From Scandinavium manionii (lineage in GTDB: Bacteria > Pseudomonadota > Gammaproteobacteria > Enterobacterales > Enterobacteriaceae): a DNA stretch of 64,000 bases. The first letter of the stretch is position 1, and each line of letters starts with the position of its first letter. Shown here piece after piece: positions 24,227 to 32,810 of this stretch. The notes beneath the pieces were generated by a model. It ran no database searches, was not told where the DNA came from, and saw nothing but the letters and a program-made list of their open reading frames with translations. The stretch spans positions 31,718 through 95,717 of the forward strand of contig NZ_JALIGC010000028.1 of assembly GCF_024764775.1 (NCBI RefSeq). Direction: 5' to 3'. A program made the position numbers and the translations under genes.

Positions 24227-25125
24227 CGCCTTCCCCGCTCTTTGAACCGACCGAACGCTTCCTGCGTTATCTCGGCGTTGAACGCCAGCTCAGTCCGATA
24301 ACTCTGCTCAACTATCGGCGTCAGCTTGATGCCATCATCGCTATCGCCGAAGACAGCGGTGTGAAAAACTGGCAACAGTGTGACGCGGCAATAGTGCGTA
24401 GTTTTGCGGTTCGCAGCCGTCGCAAAGGGCTTGGTCCGGCGAGTCTGGCGCTACGGTTGTCGGCCCTGCGTAGCTTTTTCGACTGGCTGGTGAGCCAGGG
24501 TGAGCTGCAGGCCAATCCGGCGAAAGCCGTCTCCGCGCCGAAAGCCCCGCGCCATCTGCCAAAAAATATTGATGTGGATGACGTCAATCGTCTGCTGGAT
24601 ATCGATCTCAACGATCCGCTGGCCGTGCGTGACCGGGCAATGCTCGAAGTGATGTACGGCGCGGGCCTGCGTTTATCAGAGTTGGTGGGTCTCAACATCA
24701 AGCATCTTGACCTGGAATCAGGTGAAGTGTGGGTGATGGGGAAAGGCAGCAAAGAGCGCCGCCTGCCGATTGGCCGCAACGCCGCGCACTGGATTGAGCA
24801 CTGGCTCGATTTACGCGGGCTGTTCGGTAGTGAGGAAGACGCGTTATTTTTGTCGAAGCTCGGCAAACGAATCTCCGCGCGCAATGTGCAAAAGCGCTTT
24901 GCGGAGTGGGGCATTAAGCAAGGGCTGAACAGCCATGTCAATCCGCACAAGCTGCGCCACTCGTTCGCGACCCACATGCTGGAATCGAGCGGGGATTTGC
25001 GCGGCGTGCAGGAACTGCTTGGCCACGCGAATCTTTCCACCACGCAAATCTATACCCATCTTGATTTTCAACACCTTGCCTCGGTGTACGACAAGGCACA
25101 CCCACGCGCCAAACGGGGGAAATAA
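24223..25125 (+). CDS. xerC: Tyrosine recombinase XerC
   Basis: Works with XerD at dif to resolve chromosome dimers. 300 residues. An N-terminal SAM-like domain (LRYLGVERQLSPITLLNYRR) precedes the catalytic domain. The active-site set is complete: Arg150 in GAGLRLSEL, Lys174 in GKGSKERRLP, His242 and Arg245 in PHKLRHSFATHM, His268 in LLGHANLSTT, and the nucleophile Tyr277 in IYTHLDF. The ATG at 24223 overlaps the yigA stop. Confidence 0.97.
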   Translation: MTPSPLFEPTERFLRYLGVERQLSPITLLNYRRQLDAIIAIAEDSGVKNWQQCDAAIVRSFAVRSRRKGLGPASLALRLSALRSFFDWLVSQGELQANPAKAVSAPKAPRHLPKNIDVDDVNRLLDIDLNDPLAVRDRAMLEVMYGAGLRLSELVGLNIKHLDLESGEVWVMGKGSKERRLPIGRNAAHWIEHWLDLRGLFGSEEDALFLSKLGKRISARNVQKRFAEWGIKQGLNSHVNPHKLRHSFATHMLESSGDLRGVQELLGHANLSTTQIYTHLDFQHLASVYDKAHPRAKRGK

Positions 25126-25841
25126 TGCGTTTTTACCGTCCACTGGGCCAGATTTCGGCCCTGACCTTTGACCTCGATGACACCCTTTACGACAACCGTC
25201 TGGTTATCCGCCGCACGGAAAAAGAGTCGCTGGCGTTTGTCCGCGGTTACCATCCGGCGTTACAGGCGCTGGAAAGCAGTGATTTCCATCAGCTTCGACA
25301 GGCGCTGCGCCAGGCTGAGCCCGAGATTTATCACGACGTGACCGAATGGCGTCGTCGTGCGGTTGAGCTGGCGATGCTGAATGCCGGTCTGTCGGTGAGA
25401 GACGCCACGATTGGCGCCAACGCCGCGATGGCGAATTTCGCCCACTGGCGCAGTGCGATCGACGTGCCGCAGGAAACCCACGACACCCTCGCGAAGCTGG
25501 CTGAAAAATGGCCTCTGGTGGCGATAACCAACGGTAACGCACAGCCGGAATTGTTCGGCCTGAATGACTATTTTACGTTTGTGCTGCGCGCAGGCCCCGA
25601 CGGGCGTTCCAAGCCATTCAGTGATATGTACCATCTGGCGGCAGAGCGTCTGGATGTTCCGCTTGAACAAATCCTGCACGTGGGCGATGACCTGACGACC
25701 GACGTTGCGGGCGCGATCCGCTGTGGTGTGCAGGCCTGCTGGATAAACCTGCTCGACGGTGACCTGATGCAAATCGCCGACAGCCGCCTGTTACCTCACA
25801 TCGAAATTTCGCGGTTGGCATCCCTCACCACGCTGATATAA
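25125..25841 (+). CDS. yigB: FMN phosphatase YigB (HAD family)
   Basis: 238 residues, E. coli length. HAD motif I is FDLDDTLYDN (nucleophile Asp16, Asp18), motif II ITNGNAQPE, motif III Lys in SKPFSDMY, and motif IV GDDLTTDVAGA. E. coli YigB dephosphorylates FMN in the riboflavin pathway and other small phosphates. It overlaps xerC by one base. Confidence 0.94.
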   Translation: MRFYRPLGQISALTFDLDDTLYDNRLVIRRTEKESLAFVRGYHPALQALESSDFHQLRQALRQAEPEIYHDVTEWRRRAVELAMLNAGLSVRDATIGANAAMANFAHWRSAIDVPQETHDTLAKLAEKWPLVAITNGNAQPELFGLNDYFTFVLRAGPDGRSKPFSDMYHLAAERLDVPLEQILHVGDDLTTDVAGAIRCGVQACWINLLDGDLMQIADSRLLPHIEISRLASLTTLI

Positions 25842-25853
25842 TCATCAGAAGTT

Positions 25854-25869
25854 CTGTATAAAATTCCAG
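25854..25869 (+). promoter_or_regulatory. LexA (SOS) box upstream of uvrD
   Basis: CTGTATAAAATTCCAG fits CTG-N10-CAG with an AT-rich centre and lies where E. coli uvrD has its SOS box. A 109-base leader carrying two REP units separates it from the uvrD start. Confidence 0.85.
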
Positions 25870-25876
25870 GGTTTTT

Positions 25877-25941
25877 GGCGGGTGCGCGATGCTTATCCGC
25901 CCTACGATCATGTAGGCCCGGCAAGCGAAGCGCCACCGGGC
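25877..25941. repeat. REP pair (BIME) between yigB and uvrD
   Basis: Two palindromic units: 25877-25905 with GGCGG and CCGCC arms, ending in CCTAC, and 25911-25941 starting TGTAGGCCCGG with CCGGGC as the closing arm. The inverted CCTAC/GTAGG junction is typical of enterobacterial REP pairs. It lies downstream of the LexA box, inside the probable uvrD leader. Confidence 0.8.
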
Positions 25942-25978
25942 GTTTCGACGTTTTCTCAATTTCTACCCGGCGGTGCCA

Positions 25979-28141
25979 ATGGACGTTTCTTACCTGCTCG
26001 ACAGCCTCAATGACAAACAGCGTGAAGCCGTGGCGGCGTCGCGCACCAACATGCTGGTGCTGGCTGGGGCAGGAAGCGGCAAAACGCGCGTGCTGGTGCA
26101 CCGTATCGCGTGGCTTATCAGCGTTGAACACAGTTCGCCGTATTCGATTATGGCGGTGACTTTTACCAACAAAGCGGCGGCGGAAATGCGCCACCGTATT
26201 GGTCAGCTGATGGGCACTTCCCAGGGCGGCATGTGGGTCGGTACGTTCCACGGCCTGGCGCACCGCTTGCTGCGCGCGCACCATCTGGACGCCAGTCTGC
26301 CGCAGGATTTCCAGATCCTCGACAGCGAAGATCAACTGCGCCTGCTGAAACGTTTGATCAAGGCCATGAACCTCGACGAGAAGCAGTGGCCGCCGCGTCA
26401 GGCGATGTGGTACATCAACGGCCAGAAAGATGAAGGGCTGCGCCCGCATCATATTCAAAGCTACGGCAATCCGGTGGAGCAAACCTGGCAGAAGGTCTAT
26501 CAGGCCTATCAGGAAGCCTGCGACCGCGCGGGTCTGGTTGATTTTGCCGAGCTGCTGCTGCGTGCCCACGAGCTATGGCTCAACAAGCCGCATATTTTGC
26601 AGCACTATCGCGAGCGCTTCACCAATATCCTGGTGGACGAATTCCAGGATACCAACAACATTCAGTACGCGTGGATCCGCATGCTGGCGGGCGACACGGG
26701 CAAAGTGATGATCGTCGGCGATGATGACCAGTCGATCTACGGCTGGCGCGGCGCGCAGGTCGAAAACATCCAACGTTTCCTGAAAGATTTCCCCGGCGCT
26801 GAGACCATCCGTCTGGAGCAAAATTACCGCTCGACCAACAATATTCTTAGCGCGGCGAACGCCCTGATTGAGAACAATGACGGCCGTCTGGGCAAAAAGC
26901 TGTGGACCGATGGCGTCGACGGCGAACCGATTTCACTGTACTGCGCGTTCAACGAGCTGGATGAAGCCCGCTTCGTTGTGAGTCGAATCAAAGCCTGGCA
27001 GGACAACGGGGGCCAACTTGAGCAGTGCGCCATTCTTTACCGCAGCAACGCCCAGTCGCGCGTGCTGGAAGAAGCGTTGTTGCAGGTTAGTATGCCGTAC
27101 CGTATTTATGGTGGGATGCGCTTCTTCGAACGTCTGGAGATCAAAGATGCGCTGGCCTATCTGCGCCTGATTGCCAACCGCAATGACGATGCAGCATTTG
27201 AGCGCGTGGTGAATACCCCGACGCGCGGCATTGGCGATCGCACTCTCGACGTGGTGCGTCAGGCCTCCCGCGACCGGCAGCTGACGCTATGGCAGGCGTG
27301 TCGTGAATTGCTGAAAGATAAAGCCCTTGCCGGACGTGCGGCCAGCGCGTTACAGCGCTTTATGGAGCTTATCGACGCACTGGCACAGGAAACCGCCGAT
27401 ATGCCGCTGCATGTGCAGACTGACCGGGTGATTAAAGATTCCGGCCTGTTCATGATGTATAAGCAGGAGAAAGGCGAAAAAGGCCAGACGCGTATCGAGA
27501 ACTTAGAGGAACTGGTCACGGCGACGCGCCAGTTCAGCTACAACGACGAAGAAGAAGATTTGATGCCGTTACAGGCGTTCCTGTCCCACGCAGCGCTGGA
27601 AGCGGGCGAAGGGCAGGCCGACACCTGGCAGGATGCGGTTCAGCTGATGACGCTGCACTCGGCGAAAGGCCTGGAGTTCCCGCAGGTGTTTATCGTCGGG
27701 ATGGAAGAAGGCATGTTCCCGAGTCAGATGTCGCTGGATGAAGGCGGGCGTCTGGAAGAAGAGCGCCGCCTGGCGTACGTCGGCGTAACCCGTGCGATGC
27801 AAAAGTTGACGCTGACCTACGCTGAAACCCGTCGTTTATACGGTAAAGAGGTGTATCACCGTCCGTCGCGTTTTGTCGGTGAACTGCCGGAGGCGTGCGT
27901 GGAAGAAGTACGTCTGCGTGCGACCATCAGCCGCCCGGTCAACCATCAGCGGATGGGCACGCCGATGGCGGAAAACGACACCGGATACAAGCTGGGCCAG
28001 CGCGTGCGTCACCCGAAATTTGGCGAAGGTACCATCGTAAACCTGGAAGGCAGTGGTGAACACAGCCGTTTGCAGGTGGCGTTTCAGGGTCAGGGCATCA
28101 AATGGCTGGTGGCAGCTTACGCGCGTCTCGAAAATGCGTAA
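25979..28141 (+). CDS. uvrD: DNA helicase II UvrD
   Basis: 3'-to-5' superfamily 1 helicase for nucleotide excision repair, mismatch repair and removal of RecA or stalled polymerases. 720 residues. Helicase motifs are in order: LAGAGSGKTRVLVHR (I), TFTNKAAAEM (Ia), LVDEFQDTNNIQYAW (II), GDDDQSIYGWRGA (III), RLEQNYRSTNNI (IV), TLHSAKGLEFPQVF (V), and VGVTRAMQKL (VI). The C terminus GEGTIVNLEGSGEHSRLQVAF is the Tudor-like domain. The ATG at 25979 (MDVSYLLD) is the E. coli start. Probably SOS-inducible. Confidence 0.97.
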   Translation: MDVSYLLDSLNDKQREAVAASRTNMLVLAGAGSGKTRVLVHRIAWLISVEHSSPYSIMAVTFTNKAAAEMRHRIGQLMGTSQGGMWVGTFHGLAHRLLRAHHLDASLPQDFQILDSEDQLRLLKRLIKAMNLDEKQWPPRQAMWYINGQKDEGLRPHHIQSYGNPVEQTWQKVYQAYQEACDRAGLVDFAELLLRAHELWLNKPHILQHYRERFTNILVDEFQDTNNIQYAWIRMLAGDTGKVMIVGDDDQSIYGWRGAQVENIQRFLKDFPGAETIRLEQNYRSTNNILSAANALIENNDGRLGKKLWTDGVDGEPISLYCAFNELDEARFVVSRIKAWQDNGGQLEQCAILYRSNAQSRVLEEALLQVSMPYRIYGGMRFFERLEIKDALAYLRLIANRNDDAAFERVVNTPTRGIGDRTLDVVRQASRDRQLTLWQACRELLKDKALAGRAASALQRFMELIDALAQETADMPLHVQTDRVIKDSGLFMMYKQEKGEKGQTRIENLEELVTATRQFSYNDEEEDLMPLQAFLSHAALEAGEGQADTWQDAVQLMTLHSAKGLEFPQVFIVGMEEGMFPSQMSLDEGGRLEEERRLAYVGVTRAMQKLTLTYAETRRLYGKEVYHRPSRFVGELPEACVEEVRLRATISRPVNHQRMGTPMAENDTGYKLGQRVRHPKFGEGTIVNLEGSGEHSRLQVAFQGQGIKWLVAAYARLENA

Positions 28142-28187
28142 CATTAAGAAATACATCATATTTTCTTAACGTTCTGCTAGTCTTATA

Positions 28188-28216
28188 CGCCAGAGAGGTG
28201 GAAAAACTCTCTGGCG
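28188..28216 (+). repeat. 10-bp hairpin at the uvrD/corA boundary
   Basis: Perfect stem CGCCAGAGAG/CTCTCTGGCG with a nine-base loop GTGGAAAAA. No T tract follows, so it is either a Rho-independent terminator without tail for uvrD or a structural part of the corA leader. Confidence 0.6.
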
Positions 28217-28289
28217 CTTCGCTGTGTGTTGACGCTTCATTTAGGCTGGCGTAACATGCGCGCACGAATACGCTAAGAGGACTGATACC

Positions 28290-28346
28290 TTGGACACACC
28301 CAGTAGATGCTGGCTCAACTTCCTGCAACCCAGGAACAACTCCTAA
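28290..28346 (+). CDS. corL: CorL leader peptide of corA
   Basis: An 18-codon ORF starting with TTG, eight bases after AAGAGGA, encodes MDTPSRCWLNFLQPRNNS. It lies 149 bases before corA inside a 354-base gene-free leader. A short leader ORF named corL is known in the Salmonella corA leader, where it takes part in Mg2+- and Rho-dependent control of corA transcription. Directly after its stop, AAGGC...GCCTT and flanking pairs (28346-28373) form a hairpin, consistent with a switchable leader. Function here is inferred from that homology of position and layout. Confidence 0.7.
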   Translation: MDTPSRCWLNFLQPRNNS

Positions 28347-28495
28347 GGCTATCACCCGACGCTGATGGCCTTAGAGGTTGTCGGCGACATGCAATATTCC
28401 CGTCGCAATGAGTCAGGCTTAATGGTCTGAAACCCCCGATGTTTCTGTGTGCCCACCGTACTGTCCGATAATTTTTTGCATTGGGAGTCCCGGTC

Positions 28496-29446
28496 ATGCT
28501 GAGCGCATTTCAACTGGAAAACAACCGCTTAACGCGCCTTGAGTCTGACGACATCAAGCACCTTGCCACGTCGGTTTGGGTCGATTTGGTCGAGCCAGAT
28601 GACGAAGAGCGTAATCGCGTACAGACGGAGCTGGGTCAGAATCTGGCTACGCGGCCTGAACTGGAAGACATCGAGGCCTCGGCCCGTTTCTTCGAAGACG
28701 AAGACGGGCTGCACATCCACTCCTTCTTCTTTTATGAAGATGCCGACGATCACGCCGGTAACTCCACTGTGGCGTTTACCATCCGCGAAGGGCGTCTGTT
28801 CACGCTGCGCGAACGCGAACTGCCTGCGTTTCGCCTGTATCGAATGCGTGCCCGCAGCCAGGAAATGGTCGATGGCAATGCGTTTGAGCTGCTGCTTGAC
28901 CTGTTCGAAACCAAAATCGAACAGCTGGCGGATGAAATTGAAAACATCTACAGCGACCTGGAAAAGCTGAGCCGCGTGATCATGGAAGGTCATCAGGGCG
29001 ACGAATACGATGAAGCGCTCTCCACGCTGGCGGAGCTGGAAGATATCGGCTGGAAAGTGCGTTTGTGTCTGATGGATACCCAGCGCGCATTGAACTTCCT
29101 CGTCCGTAAAGCGCGCTTACCGGCGGTGCAGCTGGAGCAGGCGCGTGAGATCCTGCGAGATATCGAATCCCTGTTACCGCACAATGAATCGCTGTTCCAG
29201 AAGGTGAACTTCCTGATGCAGGCGGCGATGGGCTTTATCAACATCGAGCAGAACCGCATCATCAAGATCTTCTCGGTGGTCTCCGTGGTGTTCCTGCCGC
29301 CGACGCTGGTGGCCTCAAGCTACGGGATGAACTTCGAGTTTATGCCAGAGCTGCACTGGAGCTTCGGCTATCCGGGGGCGATTGTGTTTATGATCCTCGC
29401 GGGCCTCGCGCCGTATCTCTACTTCAAGCGCAAGAACTGGCTTTAA
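28496..29446 (+). CDS. corA: Magnesium/cobalt/nickel channel CorA
   Basis: Main constitutive Mg2+ uptake channel, a homopentamer. 316 residues: a large cytoplasmic N-terminal funnel with the long stalk helix, then two C-terminal membrane segments. The selectivity motif GMN is in SSYGMNFEFMPELHW, and the protein ends in the basic YLYFKRKNWL. The ATG at 28496 follows GGGAGT; upstream in-frame codons belong to the leader. The last 23 bases overlap the end of the convergent PhnD-like gene. Confidence 0.97.
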   Translation: MLSAFQLENNRLTRLESDDIKHLATSVWVDLVEPDDEERNRVQTELGQNLATRPELEDIEASARFFEDEDGLHIHSFFFYEDADDHAGNSTVAFTIREGRLFTLRERELPAFRLYRMRARSQEMVDGNAFELLLDLFETKIEQLADEIENIYSDLEKLSRVIMEGHQGDEYDEALSTLAELEDIGWKVRLCLMDTQRALNFLVRKARLPAVQLEQAREILRDIESLLPHNESLFQKVNFLMQAAMGFINIEQNRIIKIFSVVSVVFLPPTLVASSYGMNFEFMPELHWSFGYPGAIVFMILAGLAPYLYFKRKNWL

Positions 29447-30158
29447 GTATCACGTCATAATCGCGGCGGCTTGCGGGACTGAAGCCGCCGATCAGCAATG
29501 GTGCGGTAATCTCTGCTTCATCGGCAATCTCCCGTAATGCCTCGCGCAACGCATTCAGCGTTTGTGCCGACGTATGGCGCGAGGTAATCAGCGGGAGTCC
29601 CGGGGTTAACGGCGTTTCGCCTACCACCGTCAGGCCCGTCAACGCTTGTGGCTGATAGCGTGCAAACAATGCCAGGCTTACGCAGTCGATGGCGGCGATA
29701 TCCGCGGTTCCATTTTGCAGCGCATTCAGCGACTGGCGATGGCTCCCGGTCCAGACAATGGATCTGAAAAACGTGTCGTCGTGACCCGCGCTATTGCGTA
29801 GAGCATGATAGCCTGACTGCGATTCCGGCGAATTGCAGGCGGCGACCTGACCACGAAAATCATGCAGCCTTTTGCCCGCTTCAGTCTGACGAGCGACCAG
29901 CCGACTGCGATAGTTCCGACCTTCGCAGCCTGGCGCGGTGTAGTGGAGACAGCCGACCACCTGAACATCATCCAGGGCGGTCATCAGCGGATAGCCGCAG
30001 GTTTGACTCAGCAACAGGTTGTCGTCCTGCCAGTGGGAAAGTAAATCCTCAGGGCGCTGGAAGCGGGCATCGGGAAAGCGCCGTAGCACGGCGGCCGCCA
30101 GTGTATCCGTTGCCGCAGGGTTCACGTCATACATCGGAAATGCGATGTTACCGGTCAT
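29424..30158 (-). CDS. PhnD-like substrate-binding protein without signal peptide
   Basis: 244 residues similar to phosphate/phosphonate ABC transporter binding proteins. Visible features are FPMYDVNP near the N terminus, LLLSQTCGYPLMTAL, the hinge-like CNSPESQSGYHALR, TGSHRQSLNALQNGTADIAAIDCV, and TPLTPGLPLITSR. Unlike classic PhnD it has no signal peptide or lipobox from the chosen ATG (behind GAGGAG), and no permease or ATPase gene is nearby, so it is probably cytoplasmic. Its start lies inside the desaturase stop region (11-base overlap), which indicates co-translation. Ligand unknown. The 3' end overlaps corA by 23 bases. Confidence 0.8.
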   Translation of the reverse strand: MTGNIAFPMYDVNPAATDTLAAAVLRRFPDARFQRPEDLLSHWQDDNLLLSQTCGYPLMTALDDVQVVGCLHYTAPGCEGRNYRSRLVARQTEAGKRLHDFRGQVAACNSPESQSGYHALRNSAGHDDTFFRSIVWTGSHRQSLNALQNGTADIAAIDCVSLALFARYQPQALTGLTVVGETPLTPGLPLITSRHTSAQTLNALREALREIADEAEITAPLLIGGFSPASRRDYDVILKASSCA

Positions 30159-31134
30159 GCTGAATCTCCTCTGGGCCACCGGGATGCACGGTCACATCCA
30201 CCGGGCGAAAACGGTACTTTCGCCACCATTCCCGATAGCCTTTGACCACAAATCCTTGATTACGCTGCGCGTAGTGCGTTTTGTCGCGCAACCACACTTT
30301 ACGCAAGCCGTACCACGGCACGCCGGGCAAATCATGATGAACCGAATGATAGTTCAGATTGAGAAACAGCAAACGCCACGGCAGTGAGGTTTCAGTGATC
30401 GCGGAGCGGGCCAGCGGATCGTCAGCGGCCCGATGTTCGAGGAACGAGCGTATTTTGGTGCAGCCTAGCGCCGGATAACTCACCGCCAGCAGATACCACA
30501 ACGCCGAAAATTCCTGATGCTGCAGCCAGCCGAACACCAGCCCCAGCAAAGTGAAATGCACCAGCCACATCGCTACTGCCCGGCGCTCTCCCAGGCGAAA
30601 CGATTTCATCATGCCTTCAAACACGCCTGCAATATCCAGCAGCGGCGCCAGCAGCAGTCGGCCAATAAACGTGTTACGCAGATGGATCACCCGCTGCTGC
30701 CAACCGCTAAAACGTTGCCAGCGCTCTGCGGAGAAATAGTAGGTCTCCGGATCTTCGCCCGGCACTGTCAACAGCTGATTATGGTGGTGCGCCAGGTGCG
30801 AATCACGATACAACCCGTACGGATACCACACTGCCAGCGGCAGCAGGCCGAACAGCTGATTGACGCGCGGCCAGCGTGTCGGATGCCCGTGAATAAGCTC
30901 ATGCTGGAGCGACAGATACCAGGTGGTGAACAGAACCAGCAGCGCCGTGGAGGCAAAAAGTCCCAGCTCAGCGCGAAACGCCAGCGTGGTAAACCAGCCG
31001 CCGTAAATCGTAAACATCAACAGCCAGGTCGGCAGTTCGCTGCGCCACAGCCAGCTTCTGGCGAACAGGCGCACCGCGCTGCGCTGTTCATCGTGCAGCC
31101 AGGCAGAACGTCGGGCGGGGTCGGGAATTAGCAT
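30148..31134 (-). CDS. Membrane fatty acid desaturase-family protein
   Basis: 328 residues with hydrophobic segments near residues 35-75, 92-108 and 188-222. The di-iron histidine boxes are complete: HELIHGH (His78, 82, 84), DSHLAHHH (His113, 116-118) and NYHSVHHDLPG (His263, 266, 267), with an extra His234 in RSFLEHR. This places it in the membrane FA_desaturase family of fatty acid desaturases, hydroxylases and carotenoid-type oxygenases. The substrate is unknown. E. coli K-12 lacks it here. It is the first gene of a two-gene unit with the PhnD-like gene and is preceded by GGAAG. Confidence 0.85.
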   Translation of the reverse strand: MLIPDPARRSAWLHDEQRSAVRLFARSWLWRSELPTWLLMFTIYGGWFTTLAFRAELGLFASTALLVLFTTWYLSLQHELIHGHPTRWPRVNQLFGLLPLAVWYPYGLYRDSHLAHHHNQLLTVPGEDPETYYFSAERWQRFSGWQQRVIHLRNTFIGRLLLAPLLDIAGVFEGMMKSFRLGERRAVAMWLVHFTLLGLVFGWLQHQEFSALWYLLAVSYPALGCTKIRSFLEHRAADDPLARSAITETSLPWRLLFLNLNYHSVHHDLPGVPWYGLRKVWLRDKTHYAQRNQGFVVKGYREWWRKYRFRPVDVTVHPGGPEEIQHDR

Positions 31135-31244
31135 CCGGCTTCCACATCTCTAAGAGGTTATCTGCAAAAGATGTGAGAAGCCGGTTGAAATAACAAAGAA
31201 TTTAACTGGATGAGCTTTGCCGTTTTCTGGCAAAGCGTATGGGA

Positions 31245-32138
31245 TCAGCTTTTTGGCGTACGGCGCAGGGTATAAAGCGCATCGATAACAAACACCGCCA
31301 GCGCGACCCAAATAAACGCAAAAGTGACCATTTTATCCGCGCCCGGGGTTTCACCGTAAAACATCACCGCCAGAATGAACATGAGCGTAGGGCCGATGTA
31401 CTGGAAGAAACCCAGCGTCGATAGCCGCAGTTTGGTGGCGGCACCCGTGAAGCACAGCAGTGGAATAGTGGTGACCACGCCTGCCGCCATCAGCAGCAGG
31501 TTCAGCGACCACGGGTTTTGCCCCATATGGCTGGTAGCGCTGTCGGCGATGCCGAACAGATAAATGGCCGCCACGGGCAGTAACCACAGAGTTTCCACCA
31601 GCATGCCTGTTTGGGCATCGACGGCAATTTTCTTACGCACCAGGCCGTAAAACGCAAAGCTGAACGCCAGCCCCAGCGCGATAATCGGCAGCGAACCAAA
31701 GGTCCAGAGCTGCACCAGCACGCCGCAGGTCGCGAGGAAAACCGCCACCCATTGCATCCGACGGAAGCGTTCCCCGAGGAAAATCATCCCCAGCACGATA
31801 TTCACCAGCGGGTTAATGAAATAACCGAGACTGGCTTCCAGCATGTGCTGATTATTCACCGCCCAGATAAACAGCAGCCAGTTGCCGCCAATCAATACGG
31901 CGGAGAGGGCCAGCAAGAAGATTTTCTTCGGCGTCTGGCACAGGCGTTTGATACCGCTCCACTGACGGCTGATGCTGATCAGCGCCACCATAAAGAAGAA
32001 TGACCAGATAATACGGTGGGTGAGAATTTCATCGGCGGGTACGTAGTAAATGACTTTGAAGTACGCCGGTGCTACGCCCCAAATAAAATAAGCGGCGAGG
32101 GCGAGTAAAACCCCTTGCCGCGTTTGTTTAGCATCCAT
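31245..32138 (-). CDS. rarD: RarD, EamA/DMT-family permease
   Basis: 297 residues, ten predicted membrane segments with two EamA repeats. N terminus MDAKQTRQGVLLALAAYFIWG and the repeat-end motif LEASLGYFINPLVNIVLGMIFLGE are characteristic. RarD is historically linked to chloramphenicol sensitivity, but the substrate is not firmly known. It is separated by 110 bases from the desaturase gene and 49 bases from yigI, all on the same strand. Confidence 0.94.
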   Translation of the reverse strand: MDAKQTRQGVLLALAAYFIWGVAPAYFKVIYYVPADEILTHRIIWSFFFMVALISISRQWSGIKRLCQTPKKIFLLALSAVLIGGNWLLFIWAVNNQHMLEASLGYFINPLVNIVLGMIFLGERFRRMQWVAVFLATCGVLVQLWTFGSLPIIALGLAFSFAFYGLVRKKIAVDAQTGMLVETLWLLPVAAIYLFGIADSATSHMGQNPWSLNLLLMAAGVVTTIPLLCFTGAATKLRLSTLGFFQYIGPTLMFILAVMFYGETPGADKMVTFAFIWVALAVFVIDALYTLRRTPKS

Positions 32139-32187
32139 GGGAAAATCCGTTACATAAAAGTAAGGGGATGTTACCCGATTTTAACGG

Positions 32188-32655
32188 TTAACCCACCATA
32201 TAAGTGGCGGTCGCGCTGGCGATATAAACCTGCTCTTCGTTGTGCAATTCGACGCGCGCGACGGCCACTTTATTGCCCGCGCGCAGTAGGCTGCTGGTGG
32301 CGGTAAAGCGGTTGCCCCGGCCCGGACGCAGGTAGTCCACGCGCAAATCGATGGTGCCCATACGCGACAGGCGCTGGCGCAGTTCATCTTCGTTGATGGT
32401 GTCGTGGCGGGTGAGTGTACTGCCCACGCAGACCAGGCCTGCGGCGACGTCCAGCGCCGAGGCAATCACCCCGCCGTGAAGAATACTTTGCGCCCAGTTG
32501 CCGACCATCATCGGCTGATTGTTAAAGCTGAGCTGAGCGAAGGATTTCTCGTAGCGTTCCAGTTCCAGCCCCAGCGCGCGGTTAAACGGCATGTGATACA
32601 CAAAGATATCGCCTACCAGTTTTAACGCGGCTTCGGCGGTGAGTTCTGCGGACAT
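32188..32655 (-). CDS. yigI: YigI, hotdog-fold acyl-CoA thioesterase
   Basis: 155 residues, E. coli length. The hotdog/PaaI-like signature is present: NWAQSILHGGVIASALDVAAG containing the HGG motif, then IDLRVDYLRPGRG. E. coli YigI has been reported as an acyl-CoA thioesterase active on medium- to long-chain substrates. Divergent from pldA with a 155-base promoter region. Confidence 0.93.
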   Translation of the reverse strand: MSAELTAEAALKLVGDIFVYHMPFNRALGLELERYEKSFAQLSFNNQPMMVGNWAQSILHGGVIASALDVAAGLVCVGSTLTRHDTINEDELRQRLSRMGTIDLRVDYLRPGRGNRFTATSSLLRAGNKVAVARVELHNEEQVYIASATATYMVG

Positions 32656-32810
32656 AGCAACCTTTCCATTGGTTAATGAAATGTTGATTTTATGCCTATG
32701 GTTTGTTGATTTCTACTTTCGGAAACGATAACCGCGCAAGATGGCGATAAATCGGTAGAATGACAGCCGACTGATTATCCAATAATAAATTTTGTTCAGG
32801 AGAACTCCCA

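Noticed and set aside
29726..30044. Small frames opposite and within the PhnD-like gene
   Set aside because: They are shadows of the real minus-strand gene with no supporting motif.
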